64,000 nucleotides of DNA from Sulfobacillus thermotolerans. Lineage in GTDB: Bacteria; Bacillota; Sulfobacillia; Sulfobacillales; Sulfobacillaceae. The notes below the pieces were generated by a model. That model saw only the letters and a program-made list of their open reading frames with translations. It did not search any database and was not told the DNA's origin. Below are positions 25,711 through 34,206 of this stretch, piece by piece. The stretch lies in contig CP019454.1 in NCBI GenBank assembly GCA_002951815.1, positions 1,488,001-1,552,000 of the forward strand, written 5' to 3'. The translations under genes and the position numbers were made by a program. Position 1 is the first letter of the stretch. Every line of letters starts with the position of its first letter.

Positions 25711-25746
25711 CAAAGAGGATAGGGGCGTGCGCCCCTATCCTCTTTG
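25711..25746 (+). terminator. Terminator of the sugar ABC operon
   Basis: Perfect 16-bp stem CAAAGAGGATAGGGGC/GCCCCTATCCTCTTTG (25711-25746) with loop GTGC, followed by ATTT. It separates the transporter from the GH76-like gene. Confidence 0.85.
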
Positions 25747-25835
25747 ATTTGCTGACTTTCGGCGACGATCAGACGCTAAGATCAAACTGTGGAATACTAA
25801 GAATGCAAAGGATACCTCGTTGAAGGAGGAAGGTG

Positions 25836-26897
25836 ATGGCGCCAGCAAGCCCAGAGTGGAGGGATTTTGATGCGGTGGTGTGTGCATGGGAACGGCTGTG
25901 GGCCGAATATAAGGTGGGTCGATGGTCGGGGTTCAAAGAATCAACAGAGGTGGGTCACCATCCCTTTTGGGCCTATAACTGGAGTTTTGGTGCATTGTTG
26001 TCAGCCTGTGGTAAACTTACGTGGTTGCCAGATGGCCGAACATTGGTTGAAGAGGTCGAAGGGGACCTTCTTGCTTCGGTGCGGACCTATGAGTCTGGGG
26101 ATGGCCTTATGGACAGTATTCCTCATCAATCTGACGAGTTTCCGGGTGGCATCTACTTCGACGATAATGCCTGGATTGGTTTAGCTGCCCTTGACTTATA
26201 TGAAGGATTACGGCATAAGCCGTGGCTTGAGATAGCGCAAGGTCTCTATCAAGGCATTGTGTCCCGCGGCCTTGATGTGGGCAGTGGAGGGATATTGTGG
26301 CGTCAAATCCCCCCTCGGACAGTTCATGTGTGTTCGACTGGCCCCACCTTATTGTTAGGACTGCGTTTATGGCGGCTGGCTCAGGGTGACGGTCGAGGAA
26401 TTGATGCGAAAATGTTGGCCATGGAGCAGTGGGTTCGTTCCATGCAGCGCGCGGATGGGTTGTTTAACGATCATGTAGATTTGGTTTCAGGGCGCGTTGA
26501 TACACGGGTGTTTACGTATAATGCTGGCACGCCTTTAGAAGCGTATATGCATCTTGCGGCAGTGGACGTTTTACGTGCACCCTTATGGAAGGACCGTGCC
26601 ATGTCGGTTTTGCGGGGCCTGCCGCTATTTTTTCACGAGACGGGCAGATATCCCTGTACGCCTTGGTTTAATGTGGTTCTCTTGCGCGCGCTTCTTCAAG
26701 CGGCAACTGCTTTCGATGTGTCTGCATTCGTTCAGCCATTTATGCTTGCGATAGAAGAATCGTGGGACGCATTTCTCCATACGCGGGAATGTTTGAGCCT
26801 AGCGTGTCTTCGTGACGAATCGATCACGCGTTTATTACGTGACAAGGCTGCCGCTTTAGAAACGCTCGTGTTACTGCATCACTACGCATACGCTTGA
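25836..26897 (+). CDS. Glycoside hydrolase, family 76-like (alpha-mannanase fold)
   Basis: A 353-residue enzyme with an (alpha/alpha)6-barrel look: regularly spaced aromatic helices and the GH76 active-site motif YFDDNAWIGLA with two adjacent aspartates (D109, D110). It has no signal peptide, so it is cytoplasmic, unlike most GH76 enzymes, which are secreted. It follows the sugar transporter and probably cleaves or processes an imported oligosaccharide. ATG 25836 follows AAGGAGGA; GTG 25833 is an alternative. It could instead belong to a related family (GH88/GH105-like); the DD motif favours GH76. Confidence 0.7.
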   Translation: MAPASPEWRDFDAVVCAWERLWAEYKVGRWSGFKESTEVGHHPFWAYNWSFGALLSACGKLTWLPDGRTLVEEVEGDLLASVRTYESGDGLMDSIPHQSDEFPGGIYFDDNAWIGLAALDLYEGLRHKPWLEIAQGLYQGIVSRGLDVGSGGILWRQIPPRTVHVCSTGPTLLLGLRLWRLAQGDGRGIDAKMLAMEQWVRSMQRADGLFNDHVDLVSGRVDTRVFTYNAGTPLEAYMHLAAVDVLRAPLWKDRAMSVLRGLPLFFHETGRYPCTPWFNVVLLRALLQAATAFDVSAFVQPFMLAIEESWDAFLHTRECLSLACLRDESITRLLRDKAAALETLVLLHHYAYA

Positions 26898-26950
26898 CAA
26901 ATCCAGGAAACCGGAATACATTGTGAATGAAATCACAAAAGGAGTGGGTG

Positions 26951-27280
26951 ATGACGATGGCAGCCAAGAAATCCGTTACGTATGGAGTATTGTGGACGGG
27001 ACGCCAATGGGGGGACCCTGTGGTGTTTTATCGCGTGCAGACGAATGAAAGCTTTCGGGTGCTGCAACAATATTTAATGAGTCATACAGAATGGGAGAGC
27101 CGTTTTCATTGGAGCCCGAGGCGGTGGCGGCACTATCAACAGGAGTTAACGCGTCAAGGCATTCCCTGGATGGTCTATGAAGAAACGCGTACGGGATGGC
27201 GCGTGAGCACGAAGACACCTGCGCCACCATGGCAAGGGGAACACAAAACGGTCAGTCTCCAGTCTCTAAAGGTCTCATGA
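26951..27280 (+). CDS. Hypothetical protein, unknown function
   Basis: About 109 residues, soluble, rich in Trp, Arg and Thr (WGDPVVFYRVQT, WSPRRWRHYQQEL). It has no membrane helix, signal or cysteine motif and I do not recognise it. AAAGGAG precedes ATG 26951. It follows the GH76-like gene by 53 bases and may share its transcript. Confidence 0.5.
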   Translation: MTMAAKKSVTYGVLWTGRQWGDPVVFYRVQTNESFRVLQQYLMSHTEWESRFHWSPRRWRHYQQELTRQGIPWMVYEETRTGWRVSTKTPAPPWQGEHKTVSLQSLKVS

Positions 27281-27342
27281 CAAGGCACCCCGGCAAGCAG
27301 GTCAAAGAGGTGGCGGGTGGCTCTTCGCAATCCTCAGAGATT

Positions 27343-27385
27343 TGAACAGAAGTCCTCATTGGGAGGATGGGTTGGCTTCTGTTCA
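27343..27385. terminator. Hairpin downstream of the hypothetical gene
   Basis: TGAACAGAAG (27343-27352) pairs with CTTCTGTTCA (27376-27385), enclosing an inner TCCTC/GAGGA stem. It sits between convergent genes and has no T run. The rest of 27281-27567 shows no gene I would support. Confidence 0.45.
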
Positions 27386-27567
27386 GGTCTGTGGGGATTT
27401 CCACCGCATCAGGTGATCTGGTGTGTAAGCACGAGAAGACCATATTATTCCGCCGCGTGTGCGTGGGGGTCTTTCCGTTCCGTCAACGTGCCATTTTTGT
27501 CGTCAGACGTTTCTCTGTGTTACTTTTTGCCTACCGTGCAACAAGATACCCCCGCGTCGATACTAGG

Positions 27568-28911
27568 TTACAAAGTTTCTGTCCGCTTTGTCTTGACGGG
27601 CAGTCCTACGCTTAAGATGCCGCTTAGTGCACTGGCCATTGTGAGGGCGACAAACAGCACAACTAGGGTGTGAGTGGCCTCAAAGGCTTGGGCGAGAACA
27701 ACCGAAGAGGCTATAGTGCCCACATAGCGCAATAAGCTATAGAGTCCCGAAGCGGTGCCAGACTGATGCGCGGGAGCGAGTTCCAAGAACATTTGTTGGA
27801 GAACGACATTGGTTACGGCGAAGCTTAGACCCAAAAGCACTAAGGCGAGGCCAATCCAGATTAAGGAGGCCCAAGACTGGCTCCACAGTATAAGACTTGC
27901 AGCAACCAGCAGAATGCTTGATAGGAGAATAGGCGATCGACGGCTTTGGGAACGCGCCAAATATCCACCGAGGGGAGAAGCTACCGCTAGCGTGGCGGCA
28001 AAAAGTAAAAGCATGAAACCACTCATACTCACGGATAAATGCCTATCGGTTTCTAAAAAAATGGGAATCCCATACAACGCGAGATACATAACCAGGTTGG
28101 TTAACAGGGTAATCAGGGCAGCCAAGGTAAATGCACGGCGCAGAAACCACCGAACGGGGATTGTGGGATAGTCATGACGCTTTTCGACCACGATTAACAC
28201 CACGAGAATCATTAGTCCACCTAAGCTCGCCACCACACTTGCCTTATTTGTTGCTTGCAGAAACGCGAGCATGAGCAACACAAAGAGAACGCTTCCGAGA
28301 ACGTCTTCGTGGGGTTTGACCGACGATGATGGCCGGGTTGTGTGAGGAATACTGATGGCCAGTAAGAGACCTGCGGCGATCGCGATGGGGATATTGAGCC
28401 AAAAAATTGCTTGCCATCCGAAGTGCGCGATGAGCAGCCCGCCTACGGGGGGACCGACTGCCAAAGCGATGCCGGCTGCCATTCCAATCCATCCTAAGAT
28501 TGTGGGCAGGCGTTTCGTTTGCCATTGGCGTACTAATCCAATGGCATTGGGATAGACCATGGATGTTCCGATCGCTTGCACTACGCGCCATCCGACAAAA
28601 ACCCACAATTGATGCGAGAGCGGGGCCAAGATCGCCGTAATCAGCACGAGCGTCAACCCCCAATAAAAGAAACGACGATAACCAAACCGATCGCCCAAGC
28701 GCCCCATAATCGGTTGCGCCACAGCGCTTCCCAAATAGTATCCTGACACGATCCAAGTAATGCCTTCCGAACTGCTGTGAAAGGCCCGCAGGAGAATGGT
28801 TAAACCGACGGAGATGGTTGCGGAATTTAACGGATTTAAGACCACGGCCATTAAGATGGAAGGAGTAAATCCCCACCGTACAGGTCTCGCTGTTTCACGA
28901 CTGCTATCCAT
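27568..28911 (-). CDS. MFS transporter, drug exporter type (EmrB/QacA-like)
   Basis: A 447-residue major facilitator protein with about twelve to fourteen helices. The loop 2-3 motif reads GRLGDRFGYRRFF (near residues 70-82). The conserved motif C-like proline/glycine stretch GPPVGGLL lies near 153-160. AAGGAGG precedes the ATG at 28911. It is divergent from an ArsR-family regulator 135 bases away, which suggests joint control of efflux. Substrate is not predictable. Confidence 0.85.
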   Translation of the reverse strand: MDSSRETARPVRWGFTPSILMAVVLNPLNSATISVGLTILLRAFHSSSEGITWIVSGYYLGSAVAQPIMGRLGDRFGYRRFFYWGLTLVLITAILAPLSHQLWVFVGWRVVQAIGTSMVYPNAIGLVRQWQTKRLPTILGWIGMAAGIALAVGPPVGGLLIAHFGWQAIFWLNIPIAIAAGLLLAISIPHTTRPSSSVKPHEDVLGSVLFVLLMLAFLQATNKASVVASLGGLMILVVLIVVEKRHDYPTIPVRWFLRRAFTLAALITLLTNLVMYLALYGIPIFLETDRHLSVSMSGFMLLLFAATLAVASPLGGYLARSQSRRSPILLSSILLVAASLILWSQSWASLIWIGLALVLLGLSFAVTNVVLQQMFLELAPAHQSGTASGLYSLLRYVGTIASSVVLAQAFEATHTLVVLFVALTMASALSGILSVGLPVKTKRTETL

Positions 28912-28998
28912 CTGGGCCTCCTTGCACAGCTCTTAGTGTACCAAACACGGTGAAAAATTTCTTCAACAGCAATATGCATATATGAAAACCTATTAATA

Positions 28999-29032
28999 TT
29001 CACAGATAATAACTTTATGGTATAATAAAGTT
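28999..29032 (+). promoter_or_regulatory. Sigma-A promoter with overlapping operator of the ArsR gene
   Basis: TTCACA (28999-29004), 16 bases, TATAAT (29021-29026). The perfect inverted repeat AACTTTAT (29011-29018)/ATAAAGTT (29025-29032) overlaps the -10 box, the classic place for autorepression by an ArsR-family protein. The MFS promoter faces the other way in the same gap. Confidence 0.7.
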
Positions 29033-29046
29033 GGGAAAGGAGGCCA

Positions 29047-29370
29047 GTGGCTGTGGATGCTATGTATGCGTTTAAGGCCGAACTATATAAAACCTTGGGC
29101 CATCCTATCAGATTGCGGATTTTAGATCTCTTGCGAGATGGGGAGCGAAGTGTGTCTGAGCTGCAACAGGCTTTGAACATTGAGCCGTCGTCCGTTTCTC
29201 AGCAGTTGGCAGTACTACGTTCGCATCATCTGGTCGAATCGCGCAAAAGCGGCACGAATGTGTTTTACAGTGTTCCAGACGTGTTGATCTTTGAGTTGTT
29301 GGACATCGCGCGTTCGATATTTCAACATCAAGTCGACAGCATGAATTCGGTATTACGTTCTCAACCCTAG
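29047..29370 (+). CDS. ArsR-family winged-helix regulator
   Basis: A 107-residue regulator. The helix-turn-helix spans about residues 30-75 (RSVSELQQALNIEPSSVSQQLAVLR), preceded by the ArsR-typical LGHPIRLRILDLL. No CVC metal site is visible in the recognition helix, so it may sense something other than arsenite or soft metals. Start GTG 29047 follows AAAGGAGG. A dyad overlapping its -10 box is a likely autoregulatory operator. The hydrogenase-4-like operon begins 52 bases downstream in the same direction, so it may be read from the same promoter. Confidence 0.85.
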   Translation: MAVDAMYAFKAELYKTLGHPIRLRILDLLRDGERSVSELQQALNIEPSSVSQQLAVLRSHHLVESRKSGTNVFYSVPDVLIFELLDIARSIFQHQVDSMNSVLRSQP

Positions 29371-29422
29371 AGGATGGCACTGGCCGTGTGGTCTCGACCG
29401 AACGAATGGAGAATGTCAGGTT

Positions 29423-31309
29423 ATGTTAGTAATGGGGCTTTTACTGAGTGGACTCATGATAATGGTTCTTGCCTGGTATGAACAAGGGGCCCGAATCGCG
29501 TACATCGCCTGGAGTGTCGCCTTAGTTGTCGTGGCCCTTTTGGGGCTGTGCGATCCGACGTTATCGTGGCTTCAGGGGTCTCAATGGGCCCTAACCCCTT
29601 TGCGATCGTGGTTTCTTTTCCTATTAGGGGTGGTAGCGTTGGCCGCTTCTATTTACACCTTAGGTTACCGTTTGCATCATCCATTATGGAGCGCCTTTTG
29701 GACTCCGTTATTTTTGGTCAGCATGGTCGGGGTGTTAACAGCCCAAAATCTTTGGGGGTTCATGACGGCATGGGAAATCATGGCGTTGTCCTCTTTTTTC
29801 TTAGTCATATCGCACCCTGAACGACCCGGTGTCGTCAAGGCCGGATACGTTTATTTGGTCATGTCGCAAGTGAGCGCCATGCTCATTGTTTTAGGATTGT
29901 TGCTGATGGCCTATCATGTACAGTCGGGTGAGTTTGCAATGTGGGCGATAAAAGCCCATGAACTCTCTGCGCCTGAAAAAAATGTGATCTTTGGCCTCTT
30001 AACCGCAGGATTCGCCATCAAAAGCGGTGTGGCTCCTTTTCATATATGGCTTCCGCGGGCGCATCCGGCAGCGCCGGCACCGGTATCAAGTTTAATGTCG
30101 GGCGTCATGATTAAAGTGGCCGTTTTTGGCATTATACAGTTTGCCATTATGGATTTGGGCCCCACGAACGGCGCTTGGCCTATGGTCTTATTCGTCATTG
30201 GGGCTCTTTCAAGCCTCCTCGGGGTGTTATATGCCCTAATGGAAAGAGAGTTCAAGAAATTTTTAGCCTACAGCAGCATGGAAAACATGGGGATTATTTT
30301 TATGGCTCTAGGCATCATGGCGGCGGGACTCGACTGGCATCGCCCGAGTTTAGAGGTGATTGGCGGCGTGGGTGCCCTGCTTCATGCATTGAATCATGCC
30401 TTGTTTAAGAGTCAGTTGTTTTTGATAGCGGGTGGGGTAGAGCAGCACACAGGCCGTTTGACTATGGACCAATTAGGGGGCTTGATTCACACCTTGCCCG
30501 GCATTGGGCTGTCTTTCGTGATGGGAGCCATGGCAATCAGCGGCTTGCCGCCGTTCAATGGTTTTGTCAGCGAATGGCTCGTGTTGCGGGGGATGTTGTT
30601 GATGACCTTGCAATCTCCTGTGCTTGTTCGCGTGACAGCGTTGACTTTGGCCTTAATATTGGGGTTGATCGCAGCTTTGGCGGGCATGGCCTTTGTGAAG
30701 GCGGTGGGCGTTATGTTTCTTGGACAGGCGCGCCAGCCATTACCTTATACGTCTCTTCCACGAACCATGGGGGCGCCTGTTCTTGTGCTGGGCGTCATTT
30801 CATTGTTGTTAGGCATCTTTCCCGGACCTGTCATTGCATTCATCGCTCGACGTCTCTTGGCAACGCGGGCTAGCTCAGGCGCCCTATTGGTACCGGTTCA
30901 CGTCATAGTGGTTGCGAGTATGCTCCTTCTGGGGATTGGTATCGCAGCGATTACCTCACGCGTTTGGGATGCACCGGAAGTGCCGCGCTGGGGAGGGGGG
31001 CGCCAAACGACTTCGGCTATGCAATTTTCTGCGGCCTCTTTTACCAAGGCGATTCGAACCACTTTTGCGGTGATTTACCGGCCCCATCGCCATCTCGCCC
31101 GGTTGGGGCCCTATCGTGAGGATTTTCCTGAACGCATTGTCTATCAAGGGGGAACAACGCCAACGTGGGAACGGTATCTATATCGACCTGTGTCTCAAGC
31201 TATTTGGCGCATCGCCCAATATAGTACCCGGGTACAAGCGGGGCCTGTCCGACTGTACTTGACGTATTTGCTGGTGACTATCGGGGTCCTGTTGCTGACG
31301 CTGCGCTAA
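29423..31309 (+). CDS. hyfB: Hydrogenase-4 component B-like membrane subunit (HyfB, NuoL/Mrp antiporter-like)
   Basis: A 628-residue antiporter-like subunit with about fourteen helices and a long C-terminal part. Conserved blocks include WEIMALSSFFLV (near 113-124), KSGVAPFHIWLPRAHPAAPAPVS (around 195-217, containing the buried lysine) and LHALNHALFKSQLFL (around 321-335). It should form an ion-translocation channel in a complex-I-like machine. The ribosome site is weak. It begins the six-gene hyf-like operon. Confidence 0.85.
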   Translation: MLVMGLLLSGLMIMVLAWYEQGARIAYIAWSVALVVVALLGLCDPTLSWLQGSQWALTPLRSWFLFLLGVVALAASIYTLGYRLHHPLWSAFWTPLFLVSMVGVLTAQNLWGFMTAWEIMALSSFFLVISHPERPGVVKAGYVYLVMSQVSAMLIVLGLLLMAYHVQSGEFAMWAIKAHELSAPEKNVIFGLLTAGFAIKSGVAPFHIWLPRAHPAAPAPVSSLMSGVMIKVAVFGIIQFAIMDLGPTNGAWPMVLFVIGALSSLLGVLYALMEREFKKFLAYSSMENMGIIFMALGIMAAGLDWHRPSLEVIGGVGALLHALNHALFKSQLFLIAGGVEQHTGRLTMDQLGGLIHTLPGIGLSFVMGAMAISGLPPFNGFVSEWLVLRGMLLMTLQSPVLVRVTALTLALILGLIAALAGMAFVKAVGVMFLGQARQPLPYTSLPRTMGAPVLVLGVISLLLGIFPGPVIAFIARRLLATRASSGALLVPVHVIVVASMLLLGIGIAAITSRVWDAPEVPRWGGGRQTTSAMQFSAASFTKAIRTTFAVIYRPHRHLARLGPYREDFPERIVYQGGTTPTWERYLYRPVSQAIWRIAQYSTRVQAGPVRLYLTYLLVTIGVLLLTLR

Positions 31310-31324
31310 GGAAGGGGACAAATC

Positions 31325-32239
31325 ATGGAGTGGTGGGGACAAGCAATCAGCATGGCCGCATCGATCGCCCTAGCGCCGTTGTTGGTAGGCCTCAGTCAGA
31401 CGACGAAGGCGCGAATTCAAGGGCGCATGGGCCCGTCTGTGTTCCAAGCGTACCGCATTTTGTGGAAGACTTGGCATAAAGAAACGACCGTACCCCAAGA
31501 CAGTTCCTGGATATTTCGTTTGGCTCCGAGCGTTAATGTGGCTACTATGCTCGTCATCGTTACTATGCTGCCGTGGACGGGAAAATTGCCATCTTCTTGG
31601 CCGCATAATGCGCTTGTTCTATTCTTTTTGCTGGCAGTGGAACGATTTTGGAGCGCCTTGGCCGGCATGGATAGTGCGGGAGCCTTTGGCGGGTTGGGAG
31701 CTAGCCGAGTGTCAACGGTGGGAAGTGGCATTGAGCCTGCCCTGTTAGCGGCATTTGGCGTGCTCTGGGCCGTGAGCGGTCATACCGCCATCGCGCCGTT
31801 AGCCCCTTGGCTACGACACCAAGCCTTAGGTATTCTGCCTTGGATATTGGCCGCATCGAGCTATGTGCTGGTACTGCTAGCTGAAACAGGACGCTTGCCG
31901 GTGGATAATCCCGATACCCATTTAGAGCTAACGATGATGCACGAAGCGACCGTATTGGAATATAATGGGCGATTTCTTGCGGAGCAGCAAATGGCTGGTG
32001 CGCTCAAATTCACTGCCCTTATCGGATTAGGATGGATTTATTTAGGCCCGGTGATGTCCTCTGTGTGGGCGAACCTTTTCATGCGTGTTGGGGAATTAGC
32101 CGTTACGAGTATGGCGTTAGGATGGGCAGAGAGTCGTTTTGTGAAATTACGGTATTTTCAATTGCCAACGTATTTTGCCATGGCGACCGGGGTGGGACTA
32201 TTGGCATTTTATCTTGTGGCGTCGGGGAGCGTGAGCTAA
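31325..32239 (+). CDS. hyfC: Hydrogenase-4 component C-like membrane subunit (HyfC/NuoH)
   Basis: A 304-residue membrane subunit of the NuoH/HycD family, which connects the membrane arm with the catalytic module. The family signature RLPVDNPDTHLELTMMHEA lies near residues 194-212. About eight helices are visible. GGAAGGGG stands before the ATG. It overlaps nothing, with 15 bases after hyfB. Confidence 0.88.
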   Translation: MEWWGQAISMAASIALAPLLVGLSQTTKARIQGRMGPSVFQAYRILWKTWHKETTVPQDSSWIFRLAPSVNVATMLVIVTMLPWTGKLPSSWPHNALVLFFLLAVERFWSALAGMDSAGAFGGLGASRVSTVGSGIEPALLAAFGVLWAVSGHTAIAPLAPWLRHQALGILPWILAASSYVLVLLAETGRLPVDNPDTHLELTMMHEATVLEYNGRFLAEQQMAGALKFTALIGLGWIYLGPVMSSVWANLFMRVGELAVTSMALGWAESRFVKLRYFQLPTYFAMATGVGLLAFYLVASGSVS

Positions 32240-32240
32240 G

Positions 32241-32864
32241 GTGGCAACCGCGGGGCTATTGGTCTTTTTGGCGGCGGGTGGTTTGTTGTGGTCTCGCAAT
32301 ATTGCTCGTGGGATTTGGTTTTTGGTTTTCGAGGGAGGAGCACTGGGGGTCATGGTTTGGACATCCGGCCCATTGACCCTAGCGGTCGCGGTGATTGGGG
32401 CGGTCACTATGATAGTGAAGGCAGGTCTGATTCCTTATGTCATGCATCGCGTGATGCATAGGTGGCCCCAAGAATTTCGCCAAGATTCTTCTTTGCCTCT
32501 TTGGGCCTATGGCATGGCGGCCCTGTTGGTATTAGCGGTTACGCATGCGATGCATCTATTAGCGTCTACTGGAATTATGTTACATCAGGCGCTCTTTTTC
32601 TATGGATTGGCCACGATCCATTGGGGTCTATTAATGGTTGTGAGTCGCAGGCACGTCCTCTCGCAAGTCGCCGCCTTGGTTAGTGTCGAAAACGGGTTGG
32701 TTATCTTGGCTGCCTCTGTGGCGGGGGCATTGCCCACCTTTATGGAGTTGGGTATGTTAGGAGACTTACTTGTTGCGGCGGGGTTATTGGTTTGGATGAG
32801 CTGGCGCATTCATCATCACCTTCAATCCACCGATGTGGCGACCTTGAAGCAGCTAAGGGGGTAA
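32241..32864 (+). CDS. hyfE: Hydrogenase-4 component E-like membrane subunit (HyfE)
   Basis: A 207-residue, six-to-seven-helix protein of the HyfE family (NuoK-like core with extra helices). The buried acidic residue typical of this subunit is in VSVENGLVILAAS near residue 150. It starts at GTG 32241, one base after the hyfC stop. It should lie between the antiporter-like subunits. Confidence 0.78.
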   Translation: MATAGLLVFLAAGGLLWSRNIARGIWFLVFEGGALGVMVWTSGPLTLAVAVIGAVTMIVKAGLIPYVMHRVMHRWPQEFRQDSSLPLWAYGMAALLVLAVTHAMHLLASTGIMLHQALFFYGLATIHWGLLMVVSRRHVLSQVAALVSVENGLVILAASVAGALPTFMELGMLGDLLVAAGLLVWMSWRIHHHLQSTDVATLKQLRG

Positions 32865-32868
32865 CAAC

Positions 32869-34206
32869 ATGGTCATATGGGACGGGCTAGGCCCCGTGGG
32901 CGTAATGGTTTTCGTGCTGGCGGCGAAGGGGCCAAACGTGCATAAACTGCCCCGGCAGGTCGCTTGGTGGGCGACAATGACATGCCTTGCGACGGCAGGA
33001 CTTTCGTTTCCGGCCATATGGCGGGGACAGGATACAGCTATTTTAGAGGGAATAGTGAATCTAATCGCCGTCAGCAGTGCCTGGGATAGTGTGATATGGC
33101 GGCGTGAGCACCAGGCGATCTCCTTGCGCGCTTATTATTGGTGGTGGTCGTTGTTTTGGCTATCGCTGAACGTCATTGCGTGGTCGCCAAATCTCGCTGT
33201 GTCGTGGTTGGCGATTGAATTTTCCACCTTAGCGTCGGGGGCTTTAATCGTACTGGGCAATACGCCGCAAGCGCTGGAAGCAGCATGGAAGTATATTGTT
33301 ATTGCATCGGTCGGCTTAGCCTTGGGACTCATGGGGATTATTTTCATCTATGGAAGTTTGAGATCGCAAGGACTGGGATGGCAGACGCTGTCATATGTCA
33401 ATTTATGGCGGCATCATGCCCATATCGCAGAGATAATACGGGCGGTTGCGACGTTGTTGGTTGTGGGGGGGATCGGCACCAAGGTCGGCTTAGTACCCTT
33501 TCACACGTGGTTGCCGGATGCTCACTCAGAAGCCCCATCGCCGGTCAGTGGATTGCTGTCGGGCGTGCTTCTAGGGCTCTGTCTTATCACTCTTGTACGT
33601 TTTATTCAGGCGGTTCCCGTACCCTCAGAAAGTGTGTTGTCAGGTCCCCATCTGCTTTTGGGCTTTGGCATGGCCTCAGTGGCTATGGGGGCACTTGCGC
33701 TGTTTGTCCAGCACGACATCAAACGCTTGTTGGCGTATTCAAGCATCGAACAAATGGGCATTATGGCGATTGGATTTGGCTTGGGCACGCCGCTTGCCGA
33801 AACGGCGGCGCTGTGGCAGTACGCGTTTCATGCCGTGATTAAGTCCACGCTATTTTTCACCAGTGGCCATTTAACAGAGCGGTATCATTCCAAGAACCTT
33901 GGTCATATCACGGATCTGGCGCGTCAGCATCCAAAAATGGCCGGGCTTTGGGCGGTGGGTATCTTGGCCTTAGCAGGCCTGCCGCCCTTAGGGCTGGCGT
34001 ATAGTGAATGGATGATACTTTGGGCCTTATGGCAATCCCACGCACTTTGGGCCTTAGTGACGATGAGTACCGCGCTTGTCTTGACTTTTACGGCATTGCT
34101 GTACCATCTGTTGAAAGGGCTGTGGGGAGGCTTGGAATCATGGCCACAACTTAAAGCCAACACCCCAGGAGGTAAGACGCTTGCAGAAACCTCAGCGGAG
34201 ATGTGA
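32869..34206 (+). CDS. hyfF: Hydrogenase-4 component F-like membrane subunit (HyfF, NuoN/L-like)
   Basis: A 445-residue antiporter-like subunit. It repeats the conserved block KVGLVPFHTWLPDAHSEAPSPVS (around 205-227) and the helix-eight region YAFHAVIKSTLFFTSGHL near 322-339. It gives the complex a second ion channel. Its 3' end overlaps the next gene by 26 bases, and the ribosome site for that gene lies inside it. Confidence 0.85.
   Translation: MVIWDGLGPVGVMVFVLAAKGPNVHKLPRQVAWWATMTCLATAGLSFPAIWRGQDTAILEGIVNLIAVSSAWDSVIWRREHQAISLRAYYWWWSLFWLSLNVIAWSPNLAVSWLAIEFSTLASGALIVLGNTPQALEAAWKYIVIASVGLALGLMGIIFIYGSLRSQGLGWQTLSYVNLWRHHAHIAEIIRAVATLLVVGGIGTKVGLVPFHTWLPDAHSEAPSPVSGLLSGVLLGLCLITLVRFIQAVPVPSESVLSGPHLLLGFGMASVAMGALALFVQHDIKRLLAYSSIEQMGIMAIGFGLGTPLAETAALWQYAFHAVIKSTLFFTSGHLTERYHSKNLGHITDLARQHPKMAGLWAVGILALAGLPPLGLAYSEWMILWALWQSHALWALVTMSTALVLTFTALLYHLLKGLWGGLESWPQLKANTPGGKTLAETSAEM

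Noticed and set aside
27317-27673. 118-codon open frame on the plus strand
   Set aside because: It has no ribosome site, low-complexity composition, runs through a hairpin and overlaps the end of the MFS gene.
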